This document shows positions 33,788 to 41,377 of a DNA stretch of 64,000 nucleotides, in pieces (the first letter of the stretch is position 1; every line of letters starts with the position of its first letter). Source of the stretch: Streptomyces sp. MJM8645 (lineage in GTDB: Bacteria > Actinomycetota > Actinomycetes > Streptomycetales > Streptomycetaceae); assembly GCF_001625365.1 (NCBI RefSeq), contig NZ_LJJF01000001.1, forward strand, positions 2,170,001 through 2,234,000, given 5' to 3'. The position numbers and the translations under genes are program-made. The notes below the pieces were generated by a model. It made no database searches. It saw only the letters and a program-made list of their open reading frames with translations, and was not told the origin of the DNA.

Positions 33788-35781
33788 ACGTGGCCACCCG
33801 GACCGTCGCGCAGGCGCTGCGCCGACTGAGTTTCACCTTCGCCGCCGACGGCGGTCACGCCGCCTGCCTCGCCTCGGCCGCCGACGGCGGCTGGTACGTG
33901 GAGAGTTGGCGGCTGCCGTCGGACGGCGGGCCGGCCACGCCGCTCGCGTTGCCGCTGCCCGGCAACCGGTCGGAGAGCCTGCGTTCGCAACTGGTCGCGC
34001 TGCCGGACGGCTCGGTGCTGGTCTGCCGGCACGACGGCGAGCGGCACGACCTGGTCCGCCTCTCGTACGGCGAGAACGGCGCCGTGGAACAACAGGTGGC
34101 CACGATCCGGATGCCCGGGCTGCGGCTGCTGCCGATCCCGACGCCCCCCGGGGCCGGTCCTCGGACGCCGGTGGCGCTCGCCCTCGGGACGGACACCCGC
34201 CCGGCGACCACCGCCTGGCTGGTGCGGACGGACGGCAGCGAGCCCGAACGGGTCGCCGAGATCCCGGGGTTGCACGGCGGCGGCGCCTGGCTGGACCACG
34301 CCGGGGCGCTGCTGGCGCTGGACCGGGTGAACGCGGGGCTCGTCCGCACCGTGGTGCTGGACCTGCGCAGCGGCACGACCACCCCGCTGCTGGAGATCGG
34401 CGAGCGCAGCAACGACCGGCTGGTGCTGTTCGACCCGGACAGCCGGTTCGCGATGGTGCGCAGCGACGCGCCGGGCACCGACCGGCTCGGCTGGGGCGTG
34501 CTGGGCGGCGGCGAACCGCTGCGGTTCCCGGAGTGCCTGCACGTCGCGGGCATGTTCCTGCGGCCGGTCGCGCTGCGGCGGACGGCGGACGGCCCGCAGG
34601 TGGCGGTGCAGGTCGACCACGGCGCCGGCTCCGCGCTCGCCCTGTGGCGGGCCGCCGCCGGCCGGCTGGACCAGCTGCCGGTACCGCCCGGCCGGCTCGG
34701 CGCGGTCGGCCACTGGGGCGGGGCGGCGCTGCGGCTCCCGTACTCCTCGCCCGACCACCCGGCGGCGCTGGCCGCCCTGGACGTGGAAGCGCTGCTGGCG
34801 CACGGCCCGGCGAAGCCCGGGTCCGGCCCGATGCCGATGCCGCTGCCACTGCAACTGGCGCCGCTGGGCTCCGGCCTGCCCGGCCCGTGGCGGGACACCG
34901 TGCTGCCCTGGCAGCCCGGCGGTCCGCGCACCCCCCGCACCCGGCCGCCGGGTTGGCGGGTGGACGGCAGCACCGCACCCGGGGACGGCGGCCGCTGGCA
35001 GCCCGCGCAGAGCCTCGAACTCGCCGGTCCGGCCGGGCCGTTGGAGGCCGTGGTGTACGGCGGGGACACCTGGCTGAGCAGCCCGCACCTGGTGCTGGCG
35101 CTGCACGGGGGCCCGGCGGACGCCTGGCGGCTGGAGTTCGACCCGGCCCTTCAGCGGATGGCCGCCGAGGGCCTGGCCGTGATCGCACCGAACCAGCGCG
35201 GCTCCACCGGCTACGGGGTGGCGCACGCGATGGCCATCCGGGGCGCCTGGGGCGGGCCCGACCTGGACGACGTGCTGTACCTGCTGGACGGCATCGCCGG
35301 CCAGCGCGCGGCACTCGGGCTGGAGCCGCCGGCCCTGTTCGGGGTCAGCTACGGCGCGTTCCTGGCGCTGCTGGCGGCCGCGCACGCGCCGGCCGAGCAG
35401 GTGTCCCGCTGCGCGGTGGTCGCACCGTTCCTGTCCGGCGCCCGGCTGCTGGCCGAAGCGGCGGCCCCCGTACGGGCGTTGACCACCCGGCTGGCCGGCG
35501 ACGAGCCGATCACCGACGCCCGTGGCCCGCGCGACGTCCTCCAGCTGGCGCACCGGCTGAGCGCCCCACTGCTGGTGGTGCACGGCAACCGGGACGAGGT
35601 CGTGCCGGTGAGCCAGTCCCGTTCGCTGCGGCACGAGTTGCTGCGGATCGGCCGGGTCGAGGGCGCGGACTTCCGGTACGTCGAGGCGGCCGGATCGGGC
35701 CACGAGGTGCTCGCCGAGGAGGGCGCGGCCGTGCTGCACGAGCTGCTGGCCGCCTTCCTGCGGACCGGCCGACCGGGCTGA
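33784..35781 (+). CDS. S9 prolyl oligopeptidase family protease, probable leader peptidase
   Basis: This 665-residue protein has an N-terminal beta-propeller (about residues 1-390) and a C-terminal alpha/beta-hydrolase domain with the full triad: Ser522 in FGVSYGAF, Asp604 in VHGNRDEVVPV and His640 in AGSGHEVLAEEG. LALHGGPADAW supplies the oxyanion region. It overlaps the synthetase stop by ATGA and lies just before the precursor gene. POP-type proteases such as FlaP/AplP remove leaders from class III lanthipeptides by cutting after Pro in modified precursors; the LPET in this leader offers such a Pro. No signal peptide is visible, so it acts in the cytoplasm. Confidence 0.88.
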   Translation: MNVATRTVAQALRRLSFTFAADGGHAACLASAADGGWYVESWRLPSDGGPATPLALPLPGNRSESLRSQLVALPDGSVLVCRHDGERHDLVRLSYGENGAVEQQVATIRMPGLRLLPIPTPPGAGPRTPVALALGTDTRPATTAWLVRTDGSEPERVAEIPGLHGGGAWLDHAGALLALDRVNAGLVRTVVLDLRSGTTTPLLEIGERSNDRLVLFDPDSRFAMVRSDAPGTDRLGWGVLGGGEPLRFPECLHVAGMFLRPVALRRTADGPQVAVQVDHGAGSALALWRAAAGRLDQLPVPPGRLGAVGHWGGAALRLPYSSPDHPAALAALDVEALLAHGPAKPGSGPMPMPLPLQLAPLGSGLPGPWRDTVLPWQPGGPRTPRTRPPGWRVDGSTAPGDGGRWQPAQSLELAGPAGPLEAVVYGGDTWLSSPHLVLALHGGPADAWRLEFDPALQRMAAEGLAVIAPNQRGSTGYGVAHAMAIRGAWGGPDLDDVLYLLDGIAGQRAALGLEPPALFGVSYGAFLALLAAAHAPAEQVSRCAVVAPFLSGARLLAEAAAPVRALTTRLAGDEPITDARGPRDVLQLAHRLSAPLLVVHGNRDEVVPVSQSRSLRHELLRIGRVEGADFRYVEAAGSGHEVLAEEGAAVLHELLAAFLRTGRPG

Positions 35782-35800
35782 CCGGAGCCCCGGCACCTCG

Positions 35801-35918
35801 GTACGTCGACACCTCGGCACCTCGACTCCTCAGGACGTCGACACGTCGGTACCTCGACATCTCAGGACGTCGGCACCTCGACACCTCGACATCTCAGGAC
35901 GTCGACACCTCACCACAC
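35801..35918. repeat. 32-bp tandem repeats, 3.7 copies, upstream of the precursor gene
   Basis: Units run 35801-35832, 35833-35864 and 35865-35896, plus a partial at 35897-35918. Each resembles GGACGTCGACACCTCG followed by a second half ending in CTCGACATCTCA. Within units an approximately 8-bp motif ACACCTCG recurs. The array fills the gap between the protease stop and the leader of lanA. It contains no unique spacers, so it is not a CRISPR. Confidence 0.9.
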
Positions 35919-36042
35919 AGACTCCCGGGCCCGACGCGGCCCGGGGCACCACCCCGGCGCGGCGGACCGAGCCGCCCGGGGGCGACACCCGATGCCCGCA
36001 GGCAGATCGCGGCGGGCGTAGTTCCAGGGGAGGAACCCGATC

Positions 36043-36186
36043 ATGGAGAACATGGTGGACTTCGAGACCGACCTCGCGGCGCTGCAGGACCTGCCGGAGA
36101 CCGAGTCCGTCGAGCTGACCGGCCACGGCGCCGGCTGCCAGTACACCTGTCTCATCCTCACCTGCCTGATCTTCACCAACAGCTGA
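36043..36186 (+). CDS. lanA: class IV lanthipeptide precursor peptide (LanA)
   Basis: This 47-residue peptide has an acidic leader MENMVDFETDLAALQDLPET and a hydrophobic core from about residue 27 (GHGAGCQYTC, then LILTCLIFTNS). The leader carries the L-x-x-L-x-x-LPE pattern recognised by LanKC/LanL kinases. The core has Cys32, Cys36 and Cys41 and candidate dehydration sites Thr35, Thr40, Thr45 and Ser47, so up to three thioether rings are possible. Three Thr sit directly beside or near Cys. GGGGAGGA lies 7-14 bp upstream. A perfect 38-nt palindrome follows, as expected for a highly expressed precursor. The leader reminds me of venezuelin-type precursors, but the core does not. Confidence 0.9.
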   Translation: MENMVDFETDLAALQDLPETESVELTGHGAGCQYTCLILTCLIFTNS

Positions 36187-36205
36187 TCCAGGCGGTGAGC
36201 CGTGG

Positions 36206-36243
36206 GTGCCGTCCCCGCCTGTCCGGACAGGCGGGGACGGCAC
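36206..36243 (+). terminator. perfect 38-nt palindrome between lanA and exporter genes
   Basis: GTGCCGTCCCCGCCTGTCC (36206-36224) is followed at once by its exact complement (36225-36243). It lies 19 bp after the lanA stop and 66 bp before the exporter start. Such structures act as partial terminators and 3' stabilisers that make precursor mRNA much more abundant than downstream transporter mRNA. Confidence 0.8.
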
Positions 36244-36309
36244 CGTCCGTTTCCCTGCACGTGCCCGACCCTCCCCCCCCCGACCCGACGTTCCGACGGG
36301 AGCTCCGAC

Positions 36310-37965
36310 TTGCCCCGCCGCCCCACCGGCTGGACCCTCGCACTCGGCATCGCCCTGCCGGTCGAGGCCGCCACCACGCTCGCCCTGCCCGCCGCGCTCG
36401 CCGCGGCCGTCGACGCCGCCCTCGGCCACCGGCCCGGGCCCGGCGCCTTCGTGCGGCTCGCCCTCGTCCTGGGCGTGGCCGCCGCGGCCAATGCCACCGC
36501 CGCCGCGGCCGGCCCGGCCTGCTCCGCCGAGGCCACCGCCGCCCTGCGCGGGCGTCTCGTCCGCCACCTGCTCGCCCTCGGACCCGGCGGCCGGCTCCGC
36601 CACGGACCACCGCCCGGCGACCTCGCCGCCCGCCTGCTGGGCTCGGCCGGCGACGCGGGCGGCCGACTGCCCGCCGTCCTCGGCGCGGCCACGGCGCTGC
36701 TCACCTCGGCGGGCGCGATCGTCGGGCTCGGGCTGCTGTCGCCGTGGCTGGCGCTCGCCTTCTTCGCGGGCGTCGTCCCCGGCGTGGTGCTGATCCGGCT
36801 CTTCCTGCGCGAGGCCGGGCCGGTGTTCGCCCGCTACCAGGAGGTCCAGGCCGACCTTGCCGCCCGGCTCAGCGGCGCCCTCACCGGACTGCGCAGCATC
36901 CACGCCGCCGGTGCCGAACAGCGCGAGGCGACACGGGTGTTGGCGCCGCTGCCGGGCCTGTCCGCCGCCGGGCACGCGCTCTGGGCGGCGCAGCGGCGCA
37001 CCGCCTGGCAGGCCACCCTGCTGATCGCGGTGGTCGAGGTCGCGGTGCTCGCCACCGCCGGGACCCTCCTCGCCGACAGCGCCCTGGCCCCCGGGGCGCT
37101 CGCCGCCGCGGCCGGCTGGGCTGCCCTCGGCGCCGGGCTCTTCGAGCAGGTCGAGGCGCTGGTCGCGGTGGCGCACGCCCGCGCCGGGCAGACCCGGGCC
37201 GACGAACTGCTGGCCGTCCGCCCGGCCGAACCCGGCCGGGCGGCCCTCCCCGTCGGCGGCTACGGGGAGGTCGTCCTGCGCGGCGTGGTGGTGCGCGACG
37301 GCGACCGGGTGCTGCTCGGCCCGCTCGACCTGACGATCCCCGGCGGCCGCACGGTCGCACTGGTGGGGCGCTCCGGCTCCGGCAAGTCCCTGCTGGCCGC
37401 GCTGCCCGGGCGGCTGCGCGACCCCGACGAGGGCGCCGTACTGATCGACGGTGTCCCGGTGGACGCGCTGGCCCCGTCCGAACTGCGGCACGCGGTCGGC
37501 TACGCCTTCGCCCGGCCCGCCCTGGTCGGCCGCACCGTCCGCGACGCGCTGGCCGGCGCCGGCCCCGCCGAGGCGGCGGCCGCCCGCGCGGACGGCTTCC
37601 TCCAGCGGCTGCCCCGGGGCTGGGACACCCCGCTCGACGAACTCCGGCTCTCCGGCGGCGAACTGCAACGCCTCGGCCTGGCCCGGCTCCTGGCCCAGCC
37701 CGCCCGGGTCGTCGTCCTCGACGACGCCACCTCGGGCCTGGACCTCGCCACCGAGTACCAGGTCAGCGAGGCCCTCGACCGCGCCACCCTCGGCCGCACC
37801 CGGCTGGTGGTCGCCCACCGCGCCGGGGTCGCCGCCCGCGCCGACCTCGTCGCCTGGCTCGACGCCGGCCGCCTGCGCGCCCTCGCCCCGCACACCGCCC
37901 TCCTCGCCGACCCCGACTACCGCGCCGCCCTGTCGGACACCGCCCTCCAGACGGCCTCCGCCTGA
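36310..37965 (+). CDS. ABC exporter half-transporter (TM-NBD fusion), lanthipeptide locus
   Basis: This 551-residue protein has an N-terminal membrane domain of about six hydrophobic segments (to residue about 300). The nucleotide-binding domain that follows has Walker A VGRSGSGKS, a Q-loop region VGYAFARPALVG, the signature LSGGELQRL, Walker B VVVLDDATSGLD and the switch His in VVAHRAG. It lacks a C39 peptidase domain, consistent with a separate leader protease. TTG 36310 is chosen because GGGAG lies 9-13 bp upstream and the preceding frame is non-coding palindrome. It probably pairs with the next gene to export the lanthipeptide, but that partner is truncated. Confidence 0.88.
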   Translation: MPRRPTGWTLALGIALPVEAATTLALPAALAAAVDAALGHRPGPGAFVRLALVLGVAAAANATAAAAGPACSAEATAALRGRLVRHLLALGPGGRLRHGPPPGDLAARLLGSAGDAGGRLPAVLGAATALLTSAGAIVGLGLLSPWLALAFFAGVVPGVVLIRLFLREAGPVFARYQEVQADLAARLSGALTGLRSIHAAGAEQREATRVLAPLPGLSAAGHALWAAQRRTAWQATLLIAVVEVAVLATAGTLLADSALAPGALAAAAGWAALGAGLFEQVEALVAVAHARAGQTRADELLAVRPAEPGRAALPVGGYGEVVLRGVVVRDGDRVLLGPLDLTIPGGRTVALVGRSGSGKSLLAALPGRLRDPDEGAVLIDGVPVDALAPSELRHAVGYAFARPALVGRTVRDALAGAGPAEAAAARADGFLQRLPRGWDTPLDELRLSGGELQRLGLARLLAQPARVVVLDDATSGLDLATEYQVSEALDRATLGRTRLVVAHRAGVAARADLVAWLDAGRLRALAPHTALLADPDYRAALSDTALQTASA

Positions 37966-39510
37966 TGGCCCGCCACCGCGCCCCGTCCGACGGCGGCGCA
38001 GGAAGTCGGCCCGATCGACTTCCTGTGCACCCAGCCACCCCGGCGCCCGGCCCGAGAAGTCGGCATCGCCGACGGCCCGCAACGGCCGGGGCCCCGCGCC
38101 GGCCCGGCGCGGGCCGACTGCCCGGCACCGGAAGTCGGCGTCGTCGACTTCCCGCGTCCGCCTCCCCCGGATGGGCGCTGCTGTTCCGGCAACTGGCCGT
38201 CACGCGCGGGCCGCTGCTCCGGCTGCTCGGCTGGTCCGGGGTGGAGGCGCTGCCGCCGCTGCTGTCCGGGCTGTTCGTCTCGGCCGCCGTCGACCAGGGG
38301 TTCCTGGCCGGGCGGCCGGGGGCCGGGGTGGCCTGGCTGGCCGGGTTCGGCGCCGCGATGGCCGTCCGGGCGTACGCGGCGCGGGCCGGGTTCCCGCACC
38401 TGGCGGGGGTGGTGGAGCCGTTGCGGGACGCCCTGGTCGAGCGGGTGGTCCACAGCGCGCTCGCCCGACCGTCGGCGGATCCGGCCGAGCTCGCCCGGCT
38501 CACCGAACAGGTGGAGTCCGCACGGCAGTTGACCGCCACCCTGCTGCGCACCCTGCGCGGCGTCGGGGTCACCCTGGTCGCCGCCCTGGCCGGCCTGGCG
38601 CTGCTGGCGCCCGCCGTCCTGCCGCTGGTCCTGCTGCCGCTGCTCGCCGCCGGGTTCCTCTTCTTCCGTCTGCTGCGCCCGCTGGTGGCGCGGCGGAGGG
38701 TGGTCGTGCTCGCCGAGGAGCGGCTGGCCGCCGAGGCGGGGCGGGCGCTGCACGGGTTGCGCGACGTGCAGGCCACGGGCACCCGGGAGCAGGTCGCCGA
38801 GGCGCTGACCGGGGCCGCCCGGGCGAGCGCCGCCGCCGCCCGCGCCCTGGGCCGGGCTTCGGCCTTGCGCGCGCTGGTCGTGGCCCTCGGCGGCCGGCTG
38901 CCCGTCCTGGCCGTCCTCGCCGCCGCGCCGTGGCTGCTCGCCCGCGAGGCCCTGACCCCCGGCGAACTGCTCGGCGTCGCGACCTATCTGCTGCAGCAAC
39001 TCGACCCGGCGGTCAGGACGTTGGCGGGTACGGTCGGCGGCTGGCTGCTCAACCTCGCCGTCGTCCTGGACCGCCTGGCCGCCACCACGAGCGACCCCCC
39101 GGCGGACGCCGCCCCCGGCGCGCTGCCCGGGACAGCCCCGGGGCAGGAGCCGGAGGTGCGGGTCAGCGGGTTGGGGTACGGGCACGGCGGGGCCGGGACG
39201 CCGGTGCTGGAGGGCCTGGAGTTCGGGTTCGGGCCCGGGGAGCACGTGGCCGTGGTGGGGGTGAGCGGGGCGGGGAAGTCGACGCTGGCGGCCCTGCTGG
39301 CCGGGGTGCTGGCGCCGACGGGCGGGGCCGTGTCGGTGGGCGGGGTGCGGCCGGACGGGCTGGCGGGGGCGGCGCGGGCGCGGCTGGTGGCGCTGGTGCC
39401 GCAGGAGGCGTACGTGTTTCCGGGGCCGGTGCGGTCCAACCTGACCTGGCTCTCCCCGGAGGCCACGGAGGAACAACTCGCCCGTGCCGTCCGCTTGCTG
39501 GGGGCTGATC
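37965..39510 (+). pseudogene. second ABC exporter half-transporter, truncated in the ATPase domain
   Basis: It starts at ATG 37965 overlapping the previous stop (TGATG). After an odd 65-residue Pro/Arg/Ser-rich N-terminus it has six membrane segments (for example LALLAPAVLPLVLLPLLAAG) and an NBD with Walker A VGVSGAGKST and the Q-loop LVPQEAYVFPG. Similarity ends at about LARAVRLLGAD (near 39507). The signature LSGGQ, Walker B and switch His are missing, although the frame stays open for another 1.7 kb by chance. The product could not hydrolyse ATP at its own site. The break is at a sequence change near 39510, probably a deletion or rearrangement. A start after the repeats (near 38160) would remove the odd N-terminus. 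Confidence 0.82.
38001..38152. repeat. three GGAAGTCG-N7-CGACTTCC palindromes within the exporter N-terminus
   Basis: Palindromes at 38001-38023 and 38130-38152 have perfect 8-bp arms around 7-bp spacers. A third, at 38055-38077, keeps the left arm and half of the right. They lie in the first 190 bp of the second exporter frame, where the encoded residues look unlike protein. Confidence 0.85.
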
Positions 39511-39696
39511 GGCAGGTCGCGCGTCATGATCTCGATAGGATCTCGTCCGTTCCGGCCGTTATGGTGGCCGGGGCACGGGCCGCGATCACCGGCTGTGGCG
39601 CGTACCGAGCGCCCGATCGGGGACCCGACCGCGCGCCGCCAAGCGCCGGCCGGGCGCCGATGACCTGCACCCTCCGCACGGAAAAGACGATTTCTG

Positions 39697-39870
39697 ATGT
39701 CCGACACCCTCACCGACACCACCGGACCCACGGCCAACGGGACCGACGCCGACGAGAGCACCGCCTGGGACGCCTCGTCGCACGGCCGGCACCGGGGCCG
39801 GTCCGCCGCCGACGACACGCCCGAGGCCGACCCGCACGGCCGGCACCGCGCCGCGGCGGACCGGGGCTGA
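39697..39870 (+). CDS. 57-residue hydrophilic peptide with repeated HGRHR motif
   Basis: A short frame from ATG 39697 encodes an acidic Thr/Asp-rich N-terminus (MSDTLTDTTGPTANGTDADE) and two copies of HGRHR (SSHGRHRGR and DPHGRHRAA). A purine-rich GGAAAAG lies about 12 bp upstream, and a strong terminator hairpin begins 16 bp after its stop. It lies between the truncated exporter and an alcohol dehydrogenase. I recall similar short ORFs from other Streptomyces but cannot name a function. It could be a gene in its own right or a small peptide precursor. Confidence 0.55.
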   Translation: MSDTLTDTTGPTANGTDADESTAWDASSHGRHRGRSAADDTPEADPHGRHRAAADRG

Positions 39871-39885
39871 GCACACCCGCACCGG

Positions 39886-39923
39886 GAGGGCCCGTCGGGG
39901 GGAGCACCCCCCGGCGGGCCCTC
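39886..39923. terminator. strong hairpin downstream of the 57-residue ORF
   Basis: GAGGGCCCGTCGGGGGG (39886-39902) pairs with CCCCCCGGCGGGCCCTC (39907-39923) apart from one mismatched position, around a 4-nt loop. It could terminate plus-strand transcription from the lanthipeptide side. Confidence 0.7.
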
Positions 39924-39937
39924 GTCGCGTCCTGGGT

Positions 39938-40097
39938 CCTGGGTTCGGGGTCCCGGGTCCTGGGTTCGGGGTCCCGGGTCCTGGGTTCGGGGTCCCGGGT
40001 CCTGGGTTCGGGGTCCCGGGTCCTGGGTTCGGGGTCCCGGGTCCTGGGTTCGGGGTCCCGGGTCCTGGGTTCGGGGTCCCGGGTCCTGGGTTCGGGG
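39938..40097. repeat. 21-bp perfect tandem repeat, 7.6 copies
   Basis: The unit (CCTGGGTTCGGGGTCCCGGG plus T) repeats without variation from 39938 to 40084, with a partial eighth copy to about 40097. It lies between the terminator and the end of the alcohol dehydrogenase gene (40110). Because 21 is a multiple of three it leaves all six frames open (for example GSGSRVL repeats), so any reading through it is uninformative. Perfect identity implies recent expansion. Confidence 0.95.
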
Positions 40098-40109
40098 AGG
40101 GCGCGCGGC

Positions 40110-41201
40110 TCAGCGCCCCAGCGTCACGACCGTCCGCAGCGCCTCGCCGCTGCGCATCTGGGCGATCGCCTCGTTGACGTCCGACAGGTCGACGCGGTGG
40201 CTGATCATGCCGTCGAGGTCGATCCGCCCGGCCCGCCACAGGTCGACGACCAGGGCGATGGTGCGGGCCACCGGCGCCCCGCCGTAGAGCGAGGGCAGCA
40301 GGCGCTTCTCGTTGAAGAACAGCTCGCCCATGGTGAACTGCGCGAGGTCGTCCTGCGCGCCGGCGCCGATCACCACGACCGCGCCGCCGCGCCGGGCCGC
40401 GTCGTAGCCGGCCCGGACGGTGGCGGACCGGCCGACGGCCTCGAAGACGTAGTCGAAGCCGCCGCCGGGCAGGCCCTTCGCCGCCGCCTTGAGGTCCTCG
40501 GGGGCGATCGCCTCGGTCGCGCCGAAGGCCAGTGCCCGCTCGCGGCGCGAGACGACCGGGTCGACGACGGTGATCCGGGCGGCGCCGCAGACCCGGGCGC
40601 CCTGCACGGCGGCGACCCCGACCCCGCCCGCGCCGATCACCGCGACGGAGGCGCCGGGTTCGACCCGGGCGGTGTTGACGGCGGCGCCGACGCCCGTGGT
40701 CACCCCGCAGCCGATCAGCGCGGCGGCCTCGTACGGCAGGTCGGCGGGCACCTTGATGACGGCGTCCGCGGCGACCACGACCTCCTCGGCGAACGCCCCG
40801 GTGCCGTAGAACCCGGAGGCCTCGACCGCCGCGCCGCCGTTCTCGAAGCGGAAGCCGGGCGCGCCGAGCCGCCGCAGGCTGGCGATGCACAGGTGGCCGC
40901 GGCCCCGCTCGCAGTGCGCGCAGCGGCCGCAGGGCGCCATCCAGCAGAGCACCACGCGGTCGCCGGGGGCGAGGCCGGTCACGCCCTCACCGACCTCCAC
41001 GACCTCCCCGGCCCCCTCGTGCCCGGGGACGAACGGCGCGGGCTGCGGCAGGACGCCGCTCATCGCCGAGAGGTCGGAGTGGCAGAGGCTGGCGGCGCGC
41101 ATCCGGACCCGTACGGCGCCCGGCCCGAAGCCGACGGCCGTCACGTCCTCCCGGACGTCGAGGGTCTCCTGGCCGGTCTTGTGCAGGACGGCTGCGCGCA
41201 T
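40110..41201 (-). CDS. zinc-dependent alcohol dehydrogenase, NAD(P)-binding (class III-like MDR)
   Basis: This 363-residue medium-chain dehydrogenase has catalytic zinc ligands in ASLCHSDLS and PGHEGAGEV and four structural cysteines in CGRCAHCERGRGHLC. The Rossmann motif is VAVIGAGGVGVAAVQGA. The order and the FTMGELFFNEKRLLPSLYGG segment match aryl/alkyl alcohol or S-hydroxymethyl-mycothiol/glutathione-type dehydrogenases. ATG 41201 is preceded by GGGAG. A KstR-type palindrome TAGAACACGTTCCA lies 78 bp upstream of the start. It is divergent from a methyltransferase gene. Substrate uncertain. Confidence 0.9.
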   Translation of the reverse strand: MRAAVLHKTGQETLDVREDVTAVGFGPGAVRVRMRAASLCHSDLSAMSGVLPQPAPFVPGHEGAGEVVEVGEGVTGLAPGDRVVLCWMAPCGRCAHCERGRGHLCIASLRRLGAPGFRFENGGAAVEASGFYGTGAFAEEVVVAADAVIKVPADLPYEAAALIGCGVTTGVGAAVNTARVEPGASVAVIGAGGVGVAAVQGARVCGAARITVVDPVVSRRERALAFGATEAIAPEDLKAAAKGLPGGGFDYVFEAVGRSATVRAGYDAARRGGAVVVIGAGAQDDLAQFTMGELFFNEKRLLPSLYGGAPVARTIALVVDLWRAGRIDLDGMISHRVDLSDVNEAIAQMRSGEALRTVVTLGR

Positions 41202-41278
41202 GGGGCTGCTCCCGGTGTGCCTCGTGTGCTCGGTTTCCACGGTCGGGCCCGATTCTGACACGGGCGACCCGACCCGAC

Positions 41279-41292
41279 TAGAACACGTTCCA
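41279..41292. promoter_or_regulatory. KstR-type palindrome (AACnnGTT) upstream of alcohol dehydrogenase
   Basis: TAGAACACGTTCCA is one base from the mycobacterial/rhodococcal KstR consensus half-palindromes (TnnAACnnGTTnnA). It lies in the divergent region between the dehydrogenase (start 41201) and the methyltransferase (start 41378). A KstR-like TetR is encoded at 49116-49784. Confidence 0.5.
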
Positions 41293-41377
41293 GGGCCGCT
41301 GTGGTCCACCCCTCTACCGTCGAGTAGGGTCCGGGTCGAACGCGTTCGCGCACGTCCCGAGCCCGAGGAGCACCGTC

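Noticed and set aside
35801..35918. Possible CRISPR array
   Set aside because: Units are contiguous 32-bp repeats with no unique spacers, and no cas genes are in the window.
39938..40097. A collagen-like PNPGPGT or GSGSRVL repeat protein
   Set aside because: The repeat keeps all frames open because its unit is 21 bp. No start with a ribosome site gives a coherent protein, and it lies between a terminator and the 3' end of a minus-strand gene.
33906..41258. A 7.3-kb open frame on the plus strand spanning several genes
   Set aside because: It covers the protease in the wrong frame, the end of the second exporter and the minus-strand dehydrogenase. Only its part from 37965 to about 39510 has family-like protein; the rest is open by chance because of high G+C and 21-bp repeats.
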